Assembly: GCA_022560655.1 (NCBI GenBank)
Contig: JADFSS010000006.1
Coordinates: forward strand, 1-61,519
Length of the DNA stretch: 61,519 nucleotides
DNA from: Candidatus Neomarinimicrobiota bacterium
GTDB taxonomy: Bacteria > Fidelibacterota > Marinisomatia > SCGC-AAA003-L08 > TS1B11
Direction of reading: 5' to 3'
A model generated the notes under the pieces. That model did not search any database. It worked only from the letters and a program-made list of their open reading frames with translations, and had not been told where the DNA came from. Below are positions 6,187 to 14,144 of the stretch, piece by piece (within the stretch, counting starts at the first letter, position 1; each line of letters starts with the position of its first letter). The position numbers and the translations under genes were made by a program.

Positions 6187-7559
6187 CGCCGCACTACGAC
6201 CTGGCCGTGATCGGGGCTGGGCAGGGCGGCCTGCCGGCGGCCCATTTGGCAGCTCGGTTAGGTGCCAAGGTGGCCCTCATCGAGATGCGCGAGGTTGGAG
6301 GAACGTGAGTCAACGAGGGGTGCATACCCACCAAGACCTTGTTAAGGTCTGCCGAAGTCATGCATCTGGTCCAGCGCCGCGCGCAGCAGTTCGGCGTTCG
6401 GGGCATCGATCCCGACGCGCTTTCCTTTGACCTGGCCGCCGCCATCCAGCGCAAGGATGCCATCGTTGGCGGAATTATCGACGGCATTTACCGCAATCTG
6501 AAAAAGAATAGCGGCATCACTTTTCTCACCGGCCGGGCAGCCTTTGCCTCGCCCCAGGAAATCCGCGTGGACGAGCAGCTCATCGCGGTTGACAAGACCA
6601 TTCTGGCCGTGGGCGCGCAGGTTACCCAGCCACAAATTCCTGGGCTGGAGGAATCCGGCTACATTACCAATGATGAAGCCTTGCATTTGGATCGGCTGCC
6701 GGCTTCGATGATTATCATCGGCGCCGGCTATGTGGGCGTGGAGTTCGCCCAAATGTATGCTCGCTTCGGCACCCGCGTCACGCTGGTTGGCCGCGCCCCC
6801 CGGGTCATGCCCGGCGAAGAACCGGAGCTCTCCGATCTGCTGGTCGACATCCTGCGCTCAGAGGGCATCGAGGTGCAAACCTCCACCGAGGTGCTCACCG
6901 CCGGGCGCAAGGGAGGACAGCCCTACGTCACCACGCGGAAGGATGCGACCGAGCAGCGCCTGGAAGCCGAGCTGCTCCTGCTGGCCGCCGGCCGCACTGC
7001 GCGTACTGCCGGGCTGGGCCTGGACCAGGCCGGCGTCCACATGGCCGGTAATTTTCTACAGATCGACAACCAATTGCGAACCACGGCCCCCAACATCTGG
7101 TCTCTGGGCGATGCTAACGGCGGCGCCATGTTCACTCACCGCGCCAAGTTTGACGGCCCCATCACGGCCCTCAACGCCGTGCGTGGCCTGGAAAGGACCG
7201 TGGATTACCGCGTCGTGCCCCGCGCCGCCTTTACCGAACCAGCCCTGGCCAGTGTGGGGCTCACCGAGCAGCAGGCTCGGGACGCTGGCTACGACGTCAA
7301 GGTCGGCCGGGAGTTATTTGCCGGCTACGGCCGGGCGAAGGCCCTGGCCGAAACTGAAGGGCTGGTGAAACTGGTCGTTGACGCCGCCACTGATGAGATT
7401 CTCGGCGGCCACATTCTCGGGCCCCACGCCGATCTGCTCATTCACGAGGTGGCCGTGGCCATGCACGACCACGGCGCTATCGAGCGACTCACAAAGACCA
7501 TCCATGTGCACCCCACCTTGAGCGAGGTGGTCAAGGGTGCCGCAAAAGCCGCCCAATGA
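6183..7559 (+). CDS. mercuric-reductase-like flavoprotein with in-frame UGA at the redox cysteine (candidate selenoprotein)
   Basis: 458 residues if UGA at 6306-6308 is read as selenocysteine. The frame is otherwise intact. FAD-binding AVIGAGQGGLPAA is at residues 9-21 and the active site reads GGT-U-VNEGCIPTK at about 39-51, where the family has GGTCxNxGCxPTK. The NAD(P)H fold follows (IIIGAGYVGVEFAQMYARFG, ~180), then SLGDANGG and the C-terminal HVHPTLSEVV with the catalytic His-Glu. The UGA replaces the interchange (attacking) thiol and the charge-transfer Cys remains. There is no N-terminal HMA domain, and the C-terminal Cys pair that true MerA uses to capture Hg(II) is missing (it ends GAAKAAQ), so the substrate is uncertain. 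The gene follows merB directly. Alternative: a nonsense mutation. A hairpin suited to SECIS lies 33 nt downstream. Confidence 0.82.
6334..6350 (+). promoter_or_regulatory. candidate bacterial SECIS hairpin in the merA-like gene
   Basis: AGACCTT-GTT-AAGGTCT forms a perfect 7-bp stem. Its apical loop GTT begins 33 nt after the UGA at 6306-6308, inside the usual 16-37 nt window and starting with G then U. The codons that build it (TTG TTA AGG TCT) are unusual in this GC-rich gene, where CTG and CGC dominate, which suggests selection on the RNA. A smaller hairpin GGGT-GCAT-ACCC (6318-6329) precedes it. Confidence 0.62.
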
Positions 7560-7613
7560 ACTCGCAGGCTCTGTAATTTTGTGCAGTTCGGGTGGCATGC
7601 AAAGGAGCGAATC

Positions 7614-8105
7614 ATGATGATGACAGAACTAAATAGAGCTGTGCCATTGTTTGGGATCATCCCGCTGATGATCGTCGGGGTTATGGCGCACAATTCTCAG
7701 TCGGGGCCCATGCCGGACCTACCGGAGTCCCAGGTCATGGTGCAGTCGGCCTATGACTTTAGCGACACGGTGGAGCTGCTCACTGCCGCCATCGAGGAGC
7801 AGAACCTGATGGTGGTGAAGACCATCGATATCCAAAAGATGCTGAAGATGGTGAACAAACAGGTGGGCGGGATGAAGCAGCTGTTGTTCTTCCACCCCCG
7901 GTATATGAAACGCATCATCGAGACGAATCCTCAGGGCACCATAGAGGCGCCATTTAAGATCGCCGTCATGGAGCGACCCGACGGTGGGGTGGTGGTAAGG
8001 TACATCAAGCCGTCCGCACTGCTGGGCAAATATTCCGGCCTCGAGGAATTGGGGCTTGAATGGGATGGGATCGTGGGACAAATCGCCACGTCTGTCCTGC
8101 CATAG
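7614..8105 (+). CDS. DUF302 domain protein, exported
   Basis: 163 residues from ATG 7614 with AAAGGAG just upstream; three ATG codons in a row leave the exact start open by 2 residues. A hydrophobic N-terminal segment (VPLFGIIPLMIVGVMAHN) suggests export or a membrane anchor. The rest matches the DUF302 pattern: YDFSDTVELLTAAIEEQNLMVVKTIDI, then LFFHPRYMKRIIETNP and APFKIAVMERPDGGVVVRYIKP. DUF302 proteins are small alpha/beta domains often found beside metal and sulfur redox genes; the biochemical role is unknown. It is 54 nt downstream of the merA-like gene and probably in the same operon. Confidence 0.75.
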   Translation: MMMTELNRAVPLFGIIPLMIVGVMAHNSQSGPMPDLPESQVMVQSAYDFSDTVELLTAAIEEQNLMVVKTIDIQKMLKMVNKQVGGMKQLLFFHPRYMKRIIETNPQGTIEAPFKIAVMERPDGGVVVRYIKPSALLGKYSGLEELGLEWDGIVGQIATSVLP

Positions 8106-8114
8106 GTCTGACCG

Positions 8115-8849
8115 ATGGAAAATCCTGACCGGCGCAGGACCCTTCTGATTTTGCTGGCCCTCTTCACGGGTGGCGCCGTCCCCATACAGATGATAACCCT
8201 GTCGTTCGGTTATGCCCAGTACCTCCAAAAAGTCCCGCTGGGTCCCAAGATGATCATGGTCGCGCATGAATTTGCCAGGGGCTACATCCCCCTGGTATAC
8301 ATCCCGGCACTTGTCATCCTCACCGGAATTATCCTGTACAGCCGGTCGACCTATCCGGATCTATATCGGCGTATCCTCATCGGCATGGGCGTAGGTGCCC
8401 TGGCCACGGTGGGCCTGGATTTCTTTCGCCAGATGGGCGTGATCAACGGCTGGCTGCCGGGCGACACACCGGCCATGTTCGGGAAAGCCGCCACGGGGAG
8501 CCGGTCGTTTGCGGTGTATTACCCGGTGGGGTACTTCGTCCACTACTTGAATGGCGCCAACTTCGGGCTGTTATTCACGTTCATATGGGGTCGGCAAAAA
8601 TCGTATGTCCGCTCAGTTGGCTGGGCTGTCTTCTGGTTACTCATCATCGAAACCGGCATGATGACCGGGCCACCGATGGCTCCCATTGTGGGCCCCTTCG
8701 GGACCCACTTTGCGTGGCCGCAATTTTTCATGCTGACCCTGACGGCACACATAGCATTCGGGATTGTGCTAGGCATCCTTGCACAGTTCTACCTCAAAGA
8801 TGCGGACCGAGGCGGGTTGTTACGGTTCATTAGAGGTGATTCGCCCTGA
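8115..8849 (+). CDS. multi-pass membrane protein of unknown function
   Basis: 244 residues, starting 9 nt after the DUF302 gene with no strong ribosome site, so it is likely translated by coupling. About six hydrophobic segments are visible (TLLILLALFTGGAVPIQMI, GYIPLVYIPALVILTGIIL, ILIGMGVGALATVGLDFF, GANFGLLFTFIWG, VGWAVFWLLIIETGMM, FFMLTLTAHIAFGIVLGILA). It has several His and Trp residues in or near membrane segments but no CxxC or mercury-type Cys pair. It closes the first mer operon. Membership in metal handling is inferred only from position. Confidence 0.7.
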   Translation: MENPDRRRTLLILLALFTGGAVPIQMITLSFGYAQYLQKVPLGPKMIMVAHEFARGYIPLVYIPALVILTGIILYSRSTYPDLYRRILIGMGVGALATVGLDFFRQMGVINGWLPGDTPAMFGKAATGSRSFAVYYPVGYFVHYLNGANFGLLFTFIWGRQKSYVRSVGWAVFWLLIIETGMMTGPPMAPIVGPFGTHFAWPQFFMLTLTAHIAFGIVLGILAQFYLKDADRGGLLRFIRGDSP

Positions 8850-9178
8850 TGAGTGTTCGAAGCAATCGGCATGGGGGGGGCGGCGGAACGCCAGTAGTAC
8901 GCTGGGCGCTGCTTGCAGCGTGGTTCGGGTTATGAGCCCGACTGCCTGCCAATAAAAACAACGGCTTAGGATGCTACCGTGTCCTGAGTGTGACTCACTG
9001 CTGAAATAGTTGCTATCTGCTAACCTGACAGATACCCCCACGGATCGAGAGGTCTGTGGGGCTATGGGTCGAGGCGGTTTGAATGCACGTAAGGAACTAA
9101 CTACAGACGGGTTGGCACCTTGCAACCCCATTGATCTGTCGCAAGAACGACAAGCACATACTATTTCAGTGAGACACC
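8850..9178. other. intergenic between the two mer transcription units
   Basis: No gene, repeat or RNA is recognised here. A GC-rich inverted pair (GCTGC...GCAGC) lies near 8910-8920 but has no following T-run, so I do not call a terminator. Confidence 0.4.
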
Positions 9179-9210
9179 TTGACTTCGTACTATGGTACAG
9201 GGTGTAAACT
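9179..9210 (+). promoter_or_regulatory. mer-type promoter/operator for the second mer operon
   Basis: TTGACT (9179-9184) and TAAACT (9205-9210) are separated by 20 bp. The spacer contains CGTAC-TATG-GTAC (9187-9199), nearly the textbook mer operator core (CCGTAC-N4-GTACGG). It precedes the second merR by 17 nt, the same spacing as the first operon, so the two promoters probably respond to the same signal. Confidence 0.83.
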
Positions 9211-9227
9211 CAGTTTGGAGGTTAAAT

Positions 9228-9638
9228 ATGACAGGCATTACCACAGGCCAATTAGCCAAGAGAGCGAACGTAAATATTGAAACGCTTCGTTACTATGAAC
9301 GACGGGGGATTATCCCTGAACCGCCCCGGCGCGAGTCCGGTTACCGGCAATATCCGGACAATGCGGTCGCTCGTATCCAGTTTATTAAGCGAGCGCAGGA
9401 ACTGGGGTTCACCCTTGAGGAGATACAGGAGCTTCTCAACTTGCGAGTGGACCCGGAGACGCCCTGCGCTGTCGTTAAGAGACGGGCGGACCTTAAGGTC
9501 ATAGAGGTCGAGGAAAAGTTGCGCTCCCTCAAGAGGATCAAGAAAGCCCTGAATAAGTTGGCGGCCTCGTGTAGCGGCCGGGGTCCCGTGGGCGATTGTC
9601 CTATCCTGGAGGCGCTGGGTGGCGACGGGACATGGTAA
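9228..9638 (+). CDS. merR: MerR, second Hg(II)-responsive regulator
   Basis: 136 residues from ATG 9228 (GGAGG at 9217-9221). The helix-turn-helix is TGQLAKRANVNIETLRYYERRGII. The three mercury ligands are present: Cys in DPETPCAVVK, and the pair in ASCSGRGPVGDC with nine-residue spacing. It is clearly homologous to the protein at 4823-5236 but diverged over the whole length, so this is an old duplication or separate acquisition rather than a recent copy. It heads the transport operon (MerT-like, outer-membrane protein, MerP-like, CopZ-like). Confidence 0.9.
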   Translation: MTGITTGQLAKRANVNIETLRYYERRGIIPEPPRRESGYRQYPDNAVARIQFIKRAQELGFTLEEIQELLNLRVDPETPCAVVKRRADLKVIEVEEKLRSLKRIKKALNKLAASCSGRGPVGDCPILEALGGDGTW

Positions 9639-9696
9639 TGCGGCGGATGTATTCGCAGCGTTTTGAGCAAGTAGAAATCTAAGGAGTCTGGCTTTC

Positions 9697-10074
9697 ATGA
9701 AATCGCAATTTGTCAATTTTCTATCGGTATTCACCTCAACGGGCACGCTGCTTTGCTGCGCGCTGCCAGCAGCTCTGGCGGCAGTGGCCGGCGGGGCTGC
9801 CGTGGGAACGTTGGTTACTACCTTTCCCTGGTTGATTCCCCTGTCCCGTCATAAAGAGTGGATATTTCTAGCGGCAGGCGTGCTCATTCTCCTGAGCGGT
9901 ATATTAACCCTCCGTCCGAAAGGGAAAATCGCCTGTTCTCTCACAGGAGGAAAGGGCTGTGAAGTCGCAGGCGGCTTCACCAAGTCAATGTTTTGGAGCT
10001 CCCTGGGGATCTATGGTGTAGGTGGGTTTTTCGCCTATGCCATTGTGCCCCTTCTGCGTTTGATGGAAGGATAG
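9697..10074 (+). CDS. MerT-like mercuric ion transport protein
   Basis: 125 residues with ATAAGGAG-type spacing (AAGGAG at 9681-9686). The first membrane segment carries a vicinal cysteine pair (TLLCCALPAALAAVAGG), the hallmark of MerT/MerF/MerC Hg(II) importers. A second cysteine pair (ACSLTGGKGC) lies in the loop before the last membrane segment, as in MerT. There are about four hydrophobic segments in total. Family role: accepts Hg(II) from a periplasmic MerP-like protein and carries it to the cytoplasm for reduction. I cannot assign it firmly to MerT rather than another Mer transporter, so no symbol is given. Confidence 0.8.
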   Translation: MKSQFVNFLSVFTSTGTLLCCALPAALAAVAGGAAVGTLVTTFPWLIPLSRHKEWIFLAAGVLILLSGILTLRPKGKIACSLTGGKGCEVAGGFTKSMFWSSLGIYGVGGFFAYAIVPLLRLMEG

Positions 10075-10092
10075 ATCAAGAGGAGTAAAGCC

Positions 10093-11016
10093 ATCAAAAG
10101 AGCAGGATTTAAATTATTCTTGTCTCTGCTTCTGGTGAGCCTGACAAGCCAGTTTGCCTTTGGCCAGGGGCCACCTATAAATACCAACACAGCCTTTGTC
10201 GTAGGATTGGAAGGCGCAGCGGTTCGCAGTTTTGGCAAAGTGGTGCGGAAATCAACCCTCTTTGCCGATGGCAAAAAGGTTAGCGATGCACTCAATCGAG
10301 AGGTAACGGTTTCCGCCCTCCCGGTGATGGTGCCTTACGAAGTTATTCCCAATAAGTTGGTGGTTATTGGGGCCATTGCTTTTCTGGACAAAAGGATGAA
10401 ACTGACCCGGGACGGGACCCGCGAATCAAGGGGAGATGCGGGCTTGGGTGATCTGAAATTGCTGGCCAAGTACCAGTTTGTGCAAAACGACACGAAAAGA
10501 TCAAGTTTTAGGATGACGTATCTAGGGGGCTTGAAACTACCAACAGGCAGAGCTGATACAACGTTGCCTGCTCCATTGCAGCTGGGCACGGGCTCTTTCG
10601 ATTTCATTGCTGGATCGATAGCGACCTATGTTCGGGATCGGTGGGGGCTGAACGCAGAGGCAATTCTCAACAAGAACACAAAGGCGCATGACTATCAGTT
10701 CGGCGATATCTTGTCCCTAAACCTTGCTCTGGGATATCGTTTCTTCCCCCGGGTTTATGAGATCTACCCCTCCCCATATGCCACAGTCTATCTGGAGTTG
10801 CTCTCGCAAATCAGTGGGACAAACATGGAACAGGGGGTGGAGTTGGACGATACCGGTGGCAGGGTAGTATTGCTTTCCCCCGGCATCCAATACGTCCTTT
10901 CGCGGACTCTGCTGGTGGAAGCTTCTCTTCAGTATCCTGTCGTTCAAGACCTAAACGGTACCCAATTGGGAACTGACTTTTCAGTCAACGTTGGGATACG
11001 ATGGTTGATTTTCTAA
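10093..11016 (+). CDS. outer-membrane beta-barrel protein of the mer operon, apparent AUC start
   Basis: 307 residues if translation starts at ATC 10093. AGGAG (10081-10085) is ideally placed for that codon, and the resulting N-terminus (KRAGFKLFLSLLLVSLTSQFAFGQ) is a complete signal peptide with a basic head. The first conventional start, TTG 10120, removes the positive charges and half of the hydrophobic core. The stop codon of the upstream gene lies in the same frame just before, so there is no earlier start. The mature part has alternating strand patterns and ends in SVNVGIRWLIF, an aromatic C-terminus typical of barrels. It resembles the porin-like family near phenol-degradation MetA. 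A role in mercury passage through the outer membrane is inferred from position. Confidence 0.72.
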   Translation: MKRAGFKLFLSLLLVSLTSQFAFGQGPPINTNTAFVVGLEGAAVRSFGKVVRKSTLFADGKKVSDALNREVTVSALPVMVPYEVIPNKLVVIGAIAFLDKRMKLTRDGTRESRGDAGLGDLKLLAKYQFVQNDTKRSSFRMTYLGGLKLPTGRADTTLPAPLQLGTGSFDFIAGSIATYVRDRWGLNAEAILNKNTKAHDYQFGDILSLNLALGYRFFPRVYEIYPSPYATVYLELLSQISGTNMEQGVELDDTGGRVVLLSPGIQYVLSRTLLVEASLQYPVVQDLNGTQLGTDFSVNVGIRWLIF

Positions 11017-11044
11017 ACGATAACATGAAAGGGAGATAAACGTC

Positions 11045-11626
11045 ATGAAAGCGAAAACAGCTGAAACCTGGATAACACCGGCGCTCTTTGTCGCTACGTT
11101 GTTGATCTCACCAATGGTTCTGGCCGCACAAGTGGCTCGCGAGGACGTACTGCAACCCAAAGTCATTGTTGAGGTCGATGGGTTGGCCTGCCCATTCTGT
11201 GCCTATGGCTTGGAGCAGCGCATTCAGGAGATCCCCTCCGTGCAGCAATCCATCATCAACATTGAGGCAGGGACTGTGGAGCTCACTCCCAATGAGGGCG
11301 AGCATATCGATATAGATGAGGTCAAGGCAGCGGTGAAAGCGGGAGGCTTCACAGCCCGTGGAGAGGTCGGGGTGGCACTGGCTGGACAATTGATCGATTG
11401 GAACGGTGTGCCAGCCCTATCAATCAACTCAACAAACAGAGCGGGAAAGAATGTTACGACGATCTATGTGCTGAAAGAGAATCGCCAGCTAAAGCGACTC
11501 AAGGCATCGGCGAAGTCCTCTGGGCAGGAGGTCTTTATCACAGGCCAAGCATCCGAAGCACCCCCCTTGGGACATCCTGATCGTCACCCGTATATTGTTG
11601 ACATCAAAACCTTCCAAGTACTTTAA
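11045..11626 (+). CDS. MerP-like exported heavy-metal-binding protein
   Basis: 193 residues from ATG 11045, preceded by GGGAG. A signal peptide (ITPALFVATLLISPMVLAAQ) leads to one HMA domain at about 38-105 with the metal motif GLACPFCAYGLE (CxxC). The fold order matches MerP: VIVEVDGLAC ... VQQSIINIEAGTVEL ... VKAAVKAGGF. The C-terminal ~80 residues are an extra strand-rich domain (AGQLIDWNGVPALSIN ... YIVDIKTFQVL) not found in ordinary 91-residue MerP. Likely a periplasmic Hg(II) carrier that hands metal to the MerT-like protein encoded two genes upstream. Confidence 0.8.
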   Translation: MKAKTAETWITPALFVATLLISPMVLAAQVAREDVLQPKVIVEVDGLACPFCAYGLEQRIQEIPSVQQSIINIEAGTVELTPNEGEHIDIDEVKAAVKAGGFTARGEVGVALAGQLIDWNGVPALSINSTNRAGKNVTTIYVLKENRQLKRLKASAKSSGQEVFITGQASEAPPLGHPDRHPYIVDIKTFQVL

Positions 11627-11646
11627 CTAGAGAAGAGGAGATAGAT

Positions 11647-12132
11647 ATGTCTCAAGCCTGCTGCATTGTACCGCACACTGGGGATATTCCCATCTGTCCG
11701 ATGAATAATCAGGTGACGAAGCCGGTGGGAAGGCAGACCGTCGAAAGCCTGGTCAAGCCCGAGATCAAGGCTCAGCTGACCCTTCAGCCCTACTTTTTCT
11801 GCGATGCCCCGGATTGCGATACGGTCTATGTGTCCGCCTTGGGAGATCACCTGATCACCAAGGACTTGCTTACTGTCCGTGTGGGGATCAAAGAGACCGA
11901 TGACCCCATTCCGCTCTGCTACTGTTTCGGCTATGACCGGAAAGACGTGCGCGATGATATTCGCCAGAAGGGCGCCACCGACATCCAAAAAATCATCACG
12001 GACCGCGTGCGGGCCGGGGAATGTCGCTGCGAGCTGACCAATCCCAGCGGAGGGTGTTGCCTGGGCACGGTAGCGAAGGAAATCAAGTACGCCAAGGCCC
12101 TTAAGGAACAGGACTTACTCCCCGTGGGATGA
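11647..12132 (+). CDS. CopZ-type [2Fe-2S]/zinc metal-binding protein
   Basis: 161 residues, ATG preceded by AGGAG. Cysteine-rich: CC near the N-terminus, FFCDAPDCDTVY, then LCYCFGYDRKDV, and GECRCELTNPSGGCCLG. This pattern matches the N-terminal iron-sulfur/zinc domain of Archaeoglobus CopZ and related BFD-like proteins, but the HMA domain that CopZ also has is absent. Such domains bind a [2Fe-2S] cluster and zinc and can reduce metal ions for transport. Here it is the last gene of the mer transport unit and may be the cytoplasmic acceptor or reductant. That role is inference. Confidence 0.75.
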   Translation: MSQACCIVPHTGDIPICPMNNQVTKPVGRQTVESLVKPEIKAQLTLQPYFFCDAPDCDTVYVSALGDHLITKDLLTVRVGIKETDDPIPLCYCFGYDRKDVRDDIRQKGATDIQKIITDRVRAGECRCELTNPSGGCCLGTVAKEIKYAKALKEQDLLPVG

Positions 12133-12413
12133 TCTCCAGGGTGCGCGCCTGATTCTTTGGCGTGGACCTCGCTCTTCCCGCCGCATCCTGCTACGGCATC
12201 AATCCCTTTGCCGCTGGCGCAGATACGCTCCGGCGTCACCATTTCGCGCGCGGCACAGCAAGTATTGTCGCCACTGCTTAGGGCCAATGCATGCACCGAT
12301 CCGAGTTTCCCCTGGGTGACTGGACTGCTGATGTGCTGCTCCCCTCGATTGGATGCAAGCGCGTGGGGCTTAGAACCGGTCTCGCGGGGCCGCTGGCCGG
12401 GTTCTGATCACGC
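12133..12413. other. intergenic, convergent end of the mer operon
   Basis: There is no supported gene here. Open frames on both strands are shadows with no motif. No T-run terminator is visible. Confidence 0.4.
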
Positions 12414-13274
12414 CTAGCGCTCCCCCACAGCCACGATGGTCTTGCTCGGCAAGCGTACGTGGCCGTCCTCGCCCACAAACTTGCCTGCGGCGGTGGCGAT
12501 TCCTTCCCAAACGGCGGCAACTTTCTCGGCCGGCTGATCGGACAGCATCATCGTTATCGGTGCCGATACTTCCTGTAGAAAGCTGAGATAATCCTGCACG
12601 CCATCGAATTCAAAATCGATCATCATCGACTCACCCTGCACCTTCATAAAGCCTGCATCCGTCAACGCCCCCTCAAGGACTCCGGGAGGACTGAGCTTGA
12701 AAAAGTTGGGCGCATCCGGGGGCGGCGGCGGCAGATTGAGCATCTCCTTCACCACACCCATAGGCAGAGCGATGCCTACGGCCTTTTCCGGCGGCCCCCA
12801 CACGGTGGAAACGAACTTGCCACCCGGCTTCAGCGTCTGCCGAATACCCTGTAGCGCCGCCCGCAGGTCGGGAACAAACATCAGGCCCCAGCGGCACGTG
12901 GCGGCATCAAAGGCGCCTTCTCCGAAAGAGAGTCCACCGGCGTCGAGGTTCAGAAACTCTACGTTGGGCAGTCCCGCCTCCGCCGCCCTGTCGCTGGCGA
13001 TCTGCAGCATCCCCTCGGACGGATCCGTGGCGACCACCTTGCCGCCGGGACCGACCCGCCGGGCGGCCGTCAAGGAAGGTTCGCCGATGCCGGTGGCGAC
13101 ATCAAGGACCACCTGGTTTTCGCCAATCCCCGCCAGCTCCATGAAGCGGTCGCTTACCTTCTGGGTGCGTGCCTCGATGATCGGCCACCACTTGCGCCAC
13201 CCGGTGGCCACCGAGTTCCACTCCTGGCGCTGGCCGGTCTTGTACCGTTCTGGATCGAATGATGTTGTGTTCAC
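12414..13274 (-). CDS. class I SAM-dependent methyltransferase (UbiE/MenG-like fold)
   Basis: 286 residues from GTG 13274, chosen because a G-rich site lies just upstream and the homology starts here (TSFDPERYKTGQRQEWNSVATGW). Motif I is VLDVATGIGEPSLTAA (~55-70), motif II is KVVATDPSEGML, and FDAATCRWGLMFVPD and LKPGGKFVSTVW are the later Rossmann strands. The protein family methylates small molecules; the substrate cannot be read from the sequence. It is a single gene facing the mer island, and an association with metals is not shown. Confidence 0.78.
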   Translation of the reverse strand: MNTTSFDPERYKTGQRQEWNSVATGWRKWWPIIEARTQKVSDRFMELAGIGENQVVLDVATGIGEPSLTAARRVGPGGKVVATDPSEGMLQIASDRAAEAGLPNVEFLNLDAGGLSFGEGAFDAATCRWGLMFVPDLRAALQGIRQTLKPGGKFVSTVWGPPEKAVGIALPMGVVKEMLNLPPPPPDAPNFFKLSPPGVLEGALTDAGFMKVQGESMMIDFEFDGVQDYLSFLQEVSAPITMMLSDQPAEKVAAVWEGIATAAGKFVGEDGHVRLPSKTIVAVGER

Positions 13275-13568
13275 AGCTATTCCCCCCCACGATATTTCTC
13301 GTATTGACTGACGCAGAGAACTTAATGACGTAAGGTCCATCGCCCATAGTCCGTTGACAGTTTCTCTACACACCGATGCCATCTTGCTTCTCAAACCGGG
13401 AAGATTTCATGTAACTCGATCCCCTACCCTCAGAAAGCTGAAATGAATCAATAACCCCCTCACCGGCGTCAATCCTCGCCCTTCCCATCCCCTGCACAAC
13501 CCATTACCTTCACCCCCGCTCTTTGACAATCTACGCCGATTCGCCCCGCCTCAACTGTTGGCCGCGAG

Positions 13569-13949
13569 GGGTCAAAATGGGGTCATCTTTGGGTCATCTT
13601 TGGGCCACCCCCTCCGTCGGTGACCGTGGCCCAGGCATAGGGGGGAGGGGGTCACCCCTATGCGCAGCCGGCCATCTGTCCCCCGGCCGGTATCGCCTTG
13701 GTATCGTTTCGGTATCGCTTCGGTATCATCCCTGCCGTCGGTGGACGTGATACCGGGGGGGAGGGGTTCACCCCGCTTTGCCCCGCCGGAACTTGTCCCG
13801 ATACTTCGGGATTCGGGAGGCGGTGGAGATCTTCTCAGCCCACCCGGCCCGGCCATCTTGGTATCGCTTTGGTATCACTTTGGTATCACTTCGGTATCAC
13901 CCTTCCCGTCGGTGGGCGTGATACCGGCCAGGAGGGGTGGGGTCACCCC
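13569..13949. repeat. three-module array: 11-nt tandem repeats plus conserved hairpin plus G-rich tail
   Basis: Each module has 3-4 direct 11-nt units (GGGTCATCTTT at 13580-13601; GGTATCGCTTC-type at 13689-13721; GGTATCACTTT-type at 13860-13892). The last unit becomes the left arm of a hairpin around CC.TCCGTCGGTG, closed by the right arm at 13626-13632, 13747-13754 or 13918-13925, followed by GGGGAGGGG-TCACCCC. Arms are GGGCCAC/GTGGCCC in module 1 and GGTATCAC/GTGATACC in module 3, so paired changes keep the stem. It lies in an ~870-nt gap between divergently oriented neighbours with no other feature. Confidence 0.8.
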
Positions 13950-14144
13950 GGAGCCGCTCCGGCAAGCTAATCCTCCGCCCTGCAGCCTCCTGGCGCCTGG
14001 CAGTAGCGGCCAGCCTCACCCCAGCCGAGCGGGAGTTGTGAGAGCCGGTCATCGGACTGGAGGTGTGCGCCCAGCTGGACGTTGAGTTAACAGATTGCGT
14101 ATCGAGTGTGGCCCGGCTCTGGGGCGCATCGGGAAGTTCGCGGA

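Noticed and set aside
6306-6308. Nonsense mutation or simple frameshift as the explanation for the merA-like break
   Set aside because: It remains possible, but the codon is UGA only, exactly at the redox Cys, the frame is otherwise intact, a fitting hairpin follows, and two other genes in the window show the same substitution. I kept Sec as the preferred reading and list decisive checks.
12157-12417. Short frame downstream of the CopZ-like gene
   Set aside because: No ribosome site, no domain; probably noncoding.
13569-13949. CRISPR array
   Set aside because: Repeats are 11 nt and contiguous or separated by hairpin modules; there are no regular spacers and no cas genes nearby.
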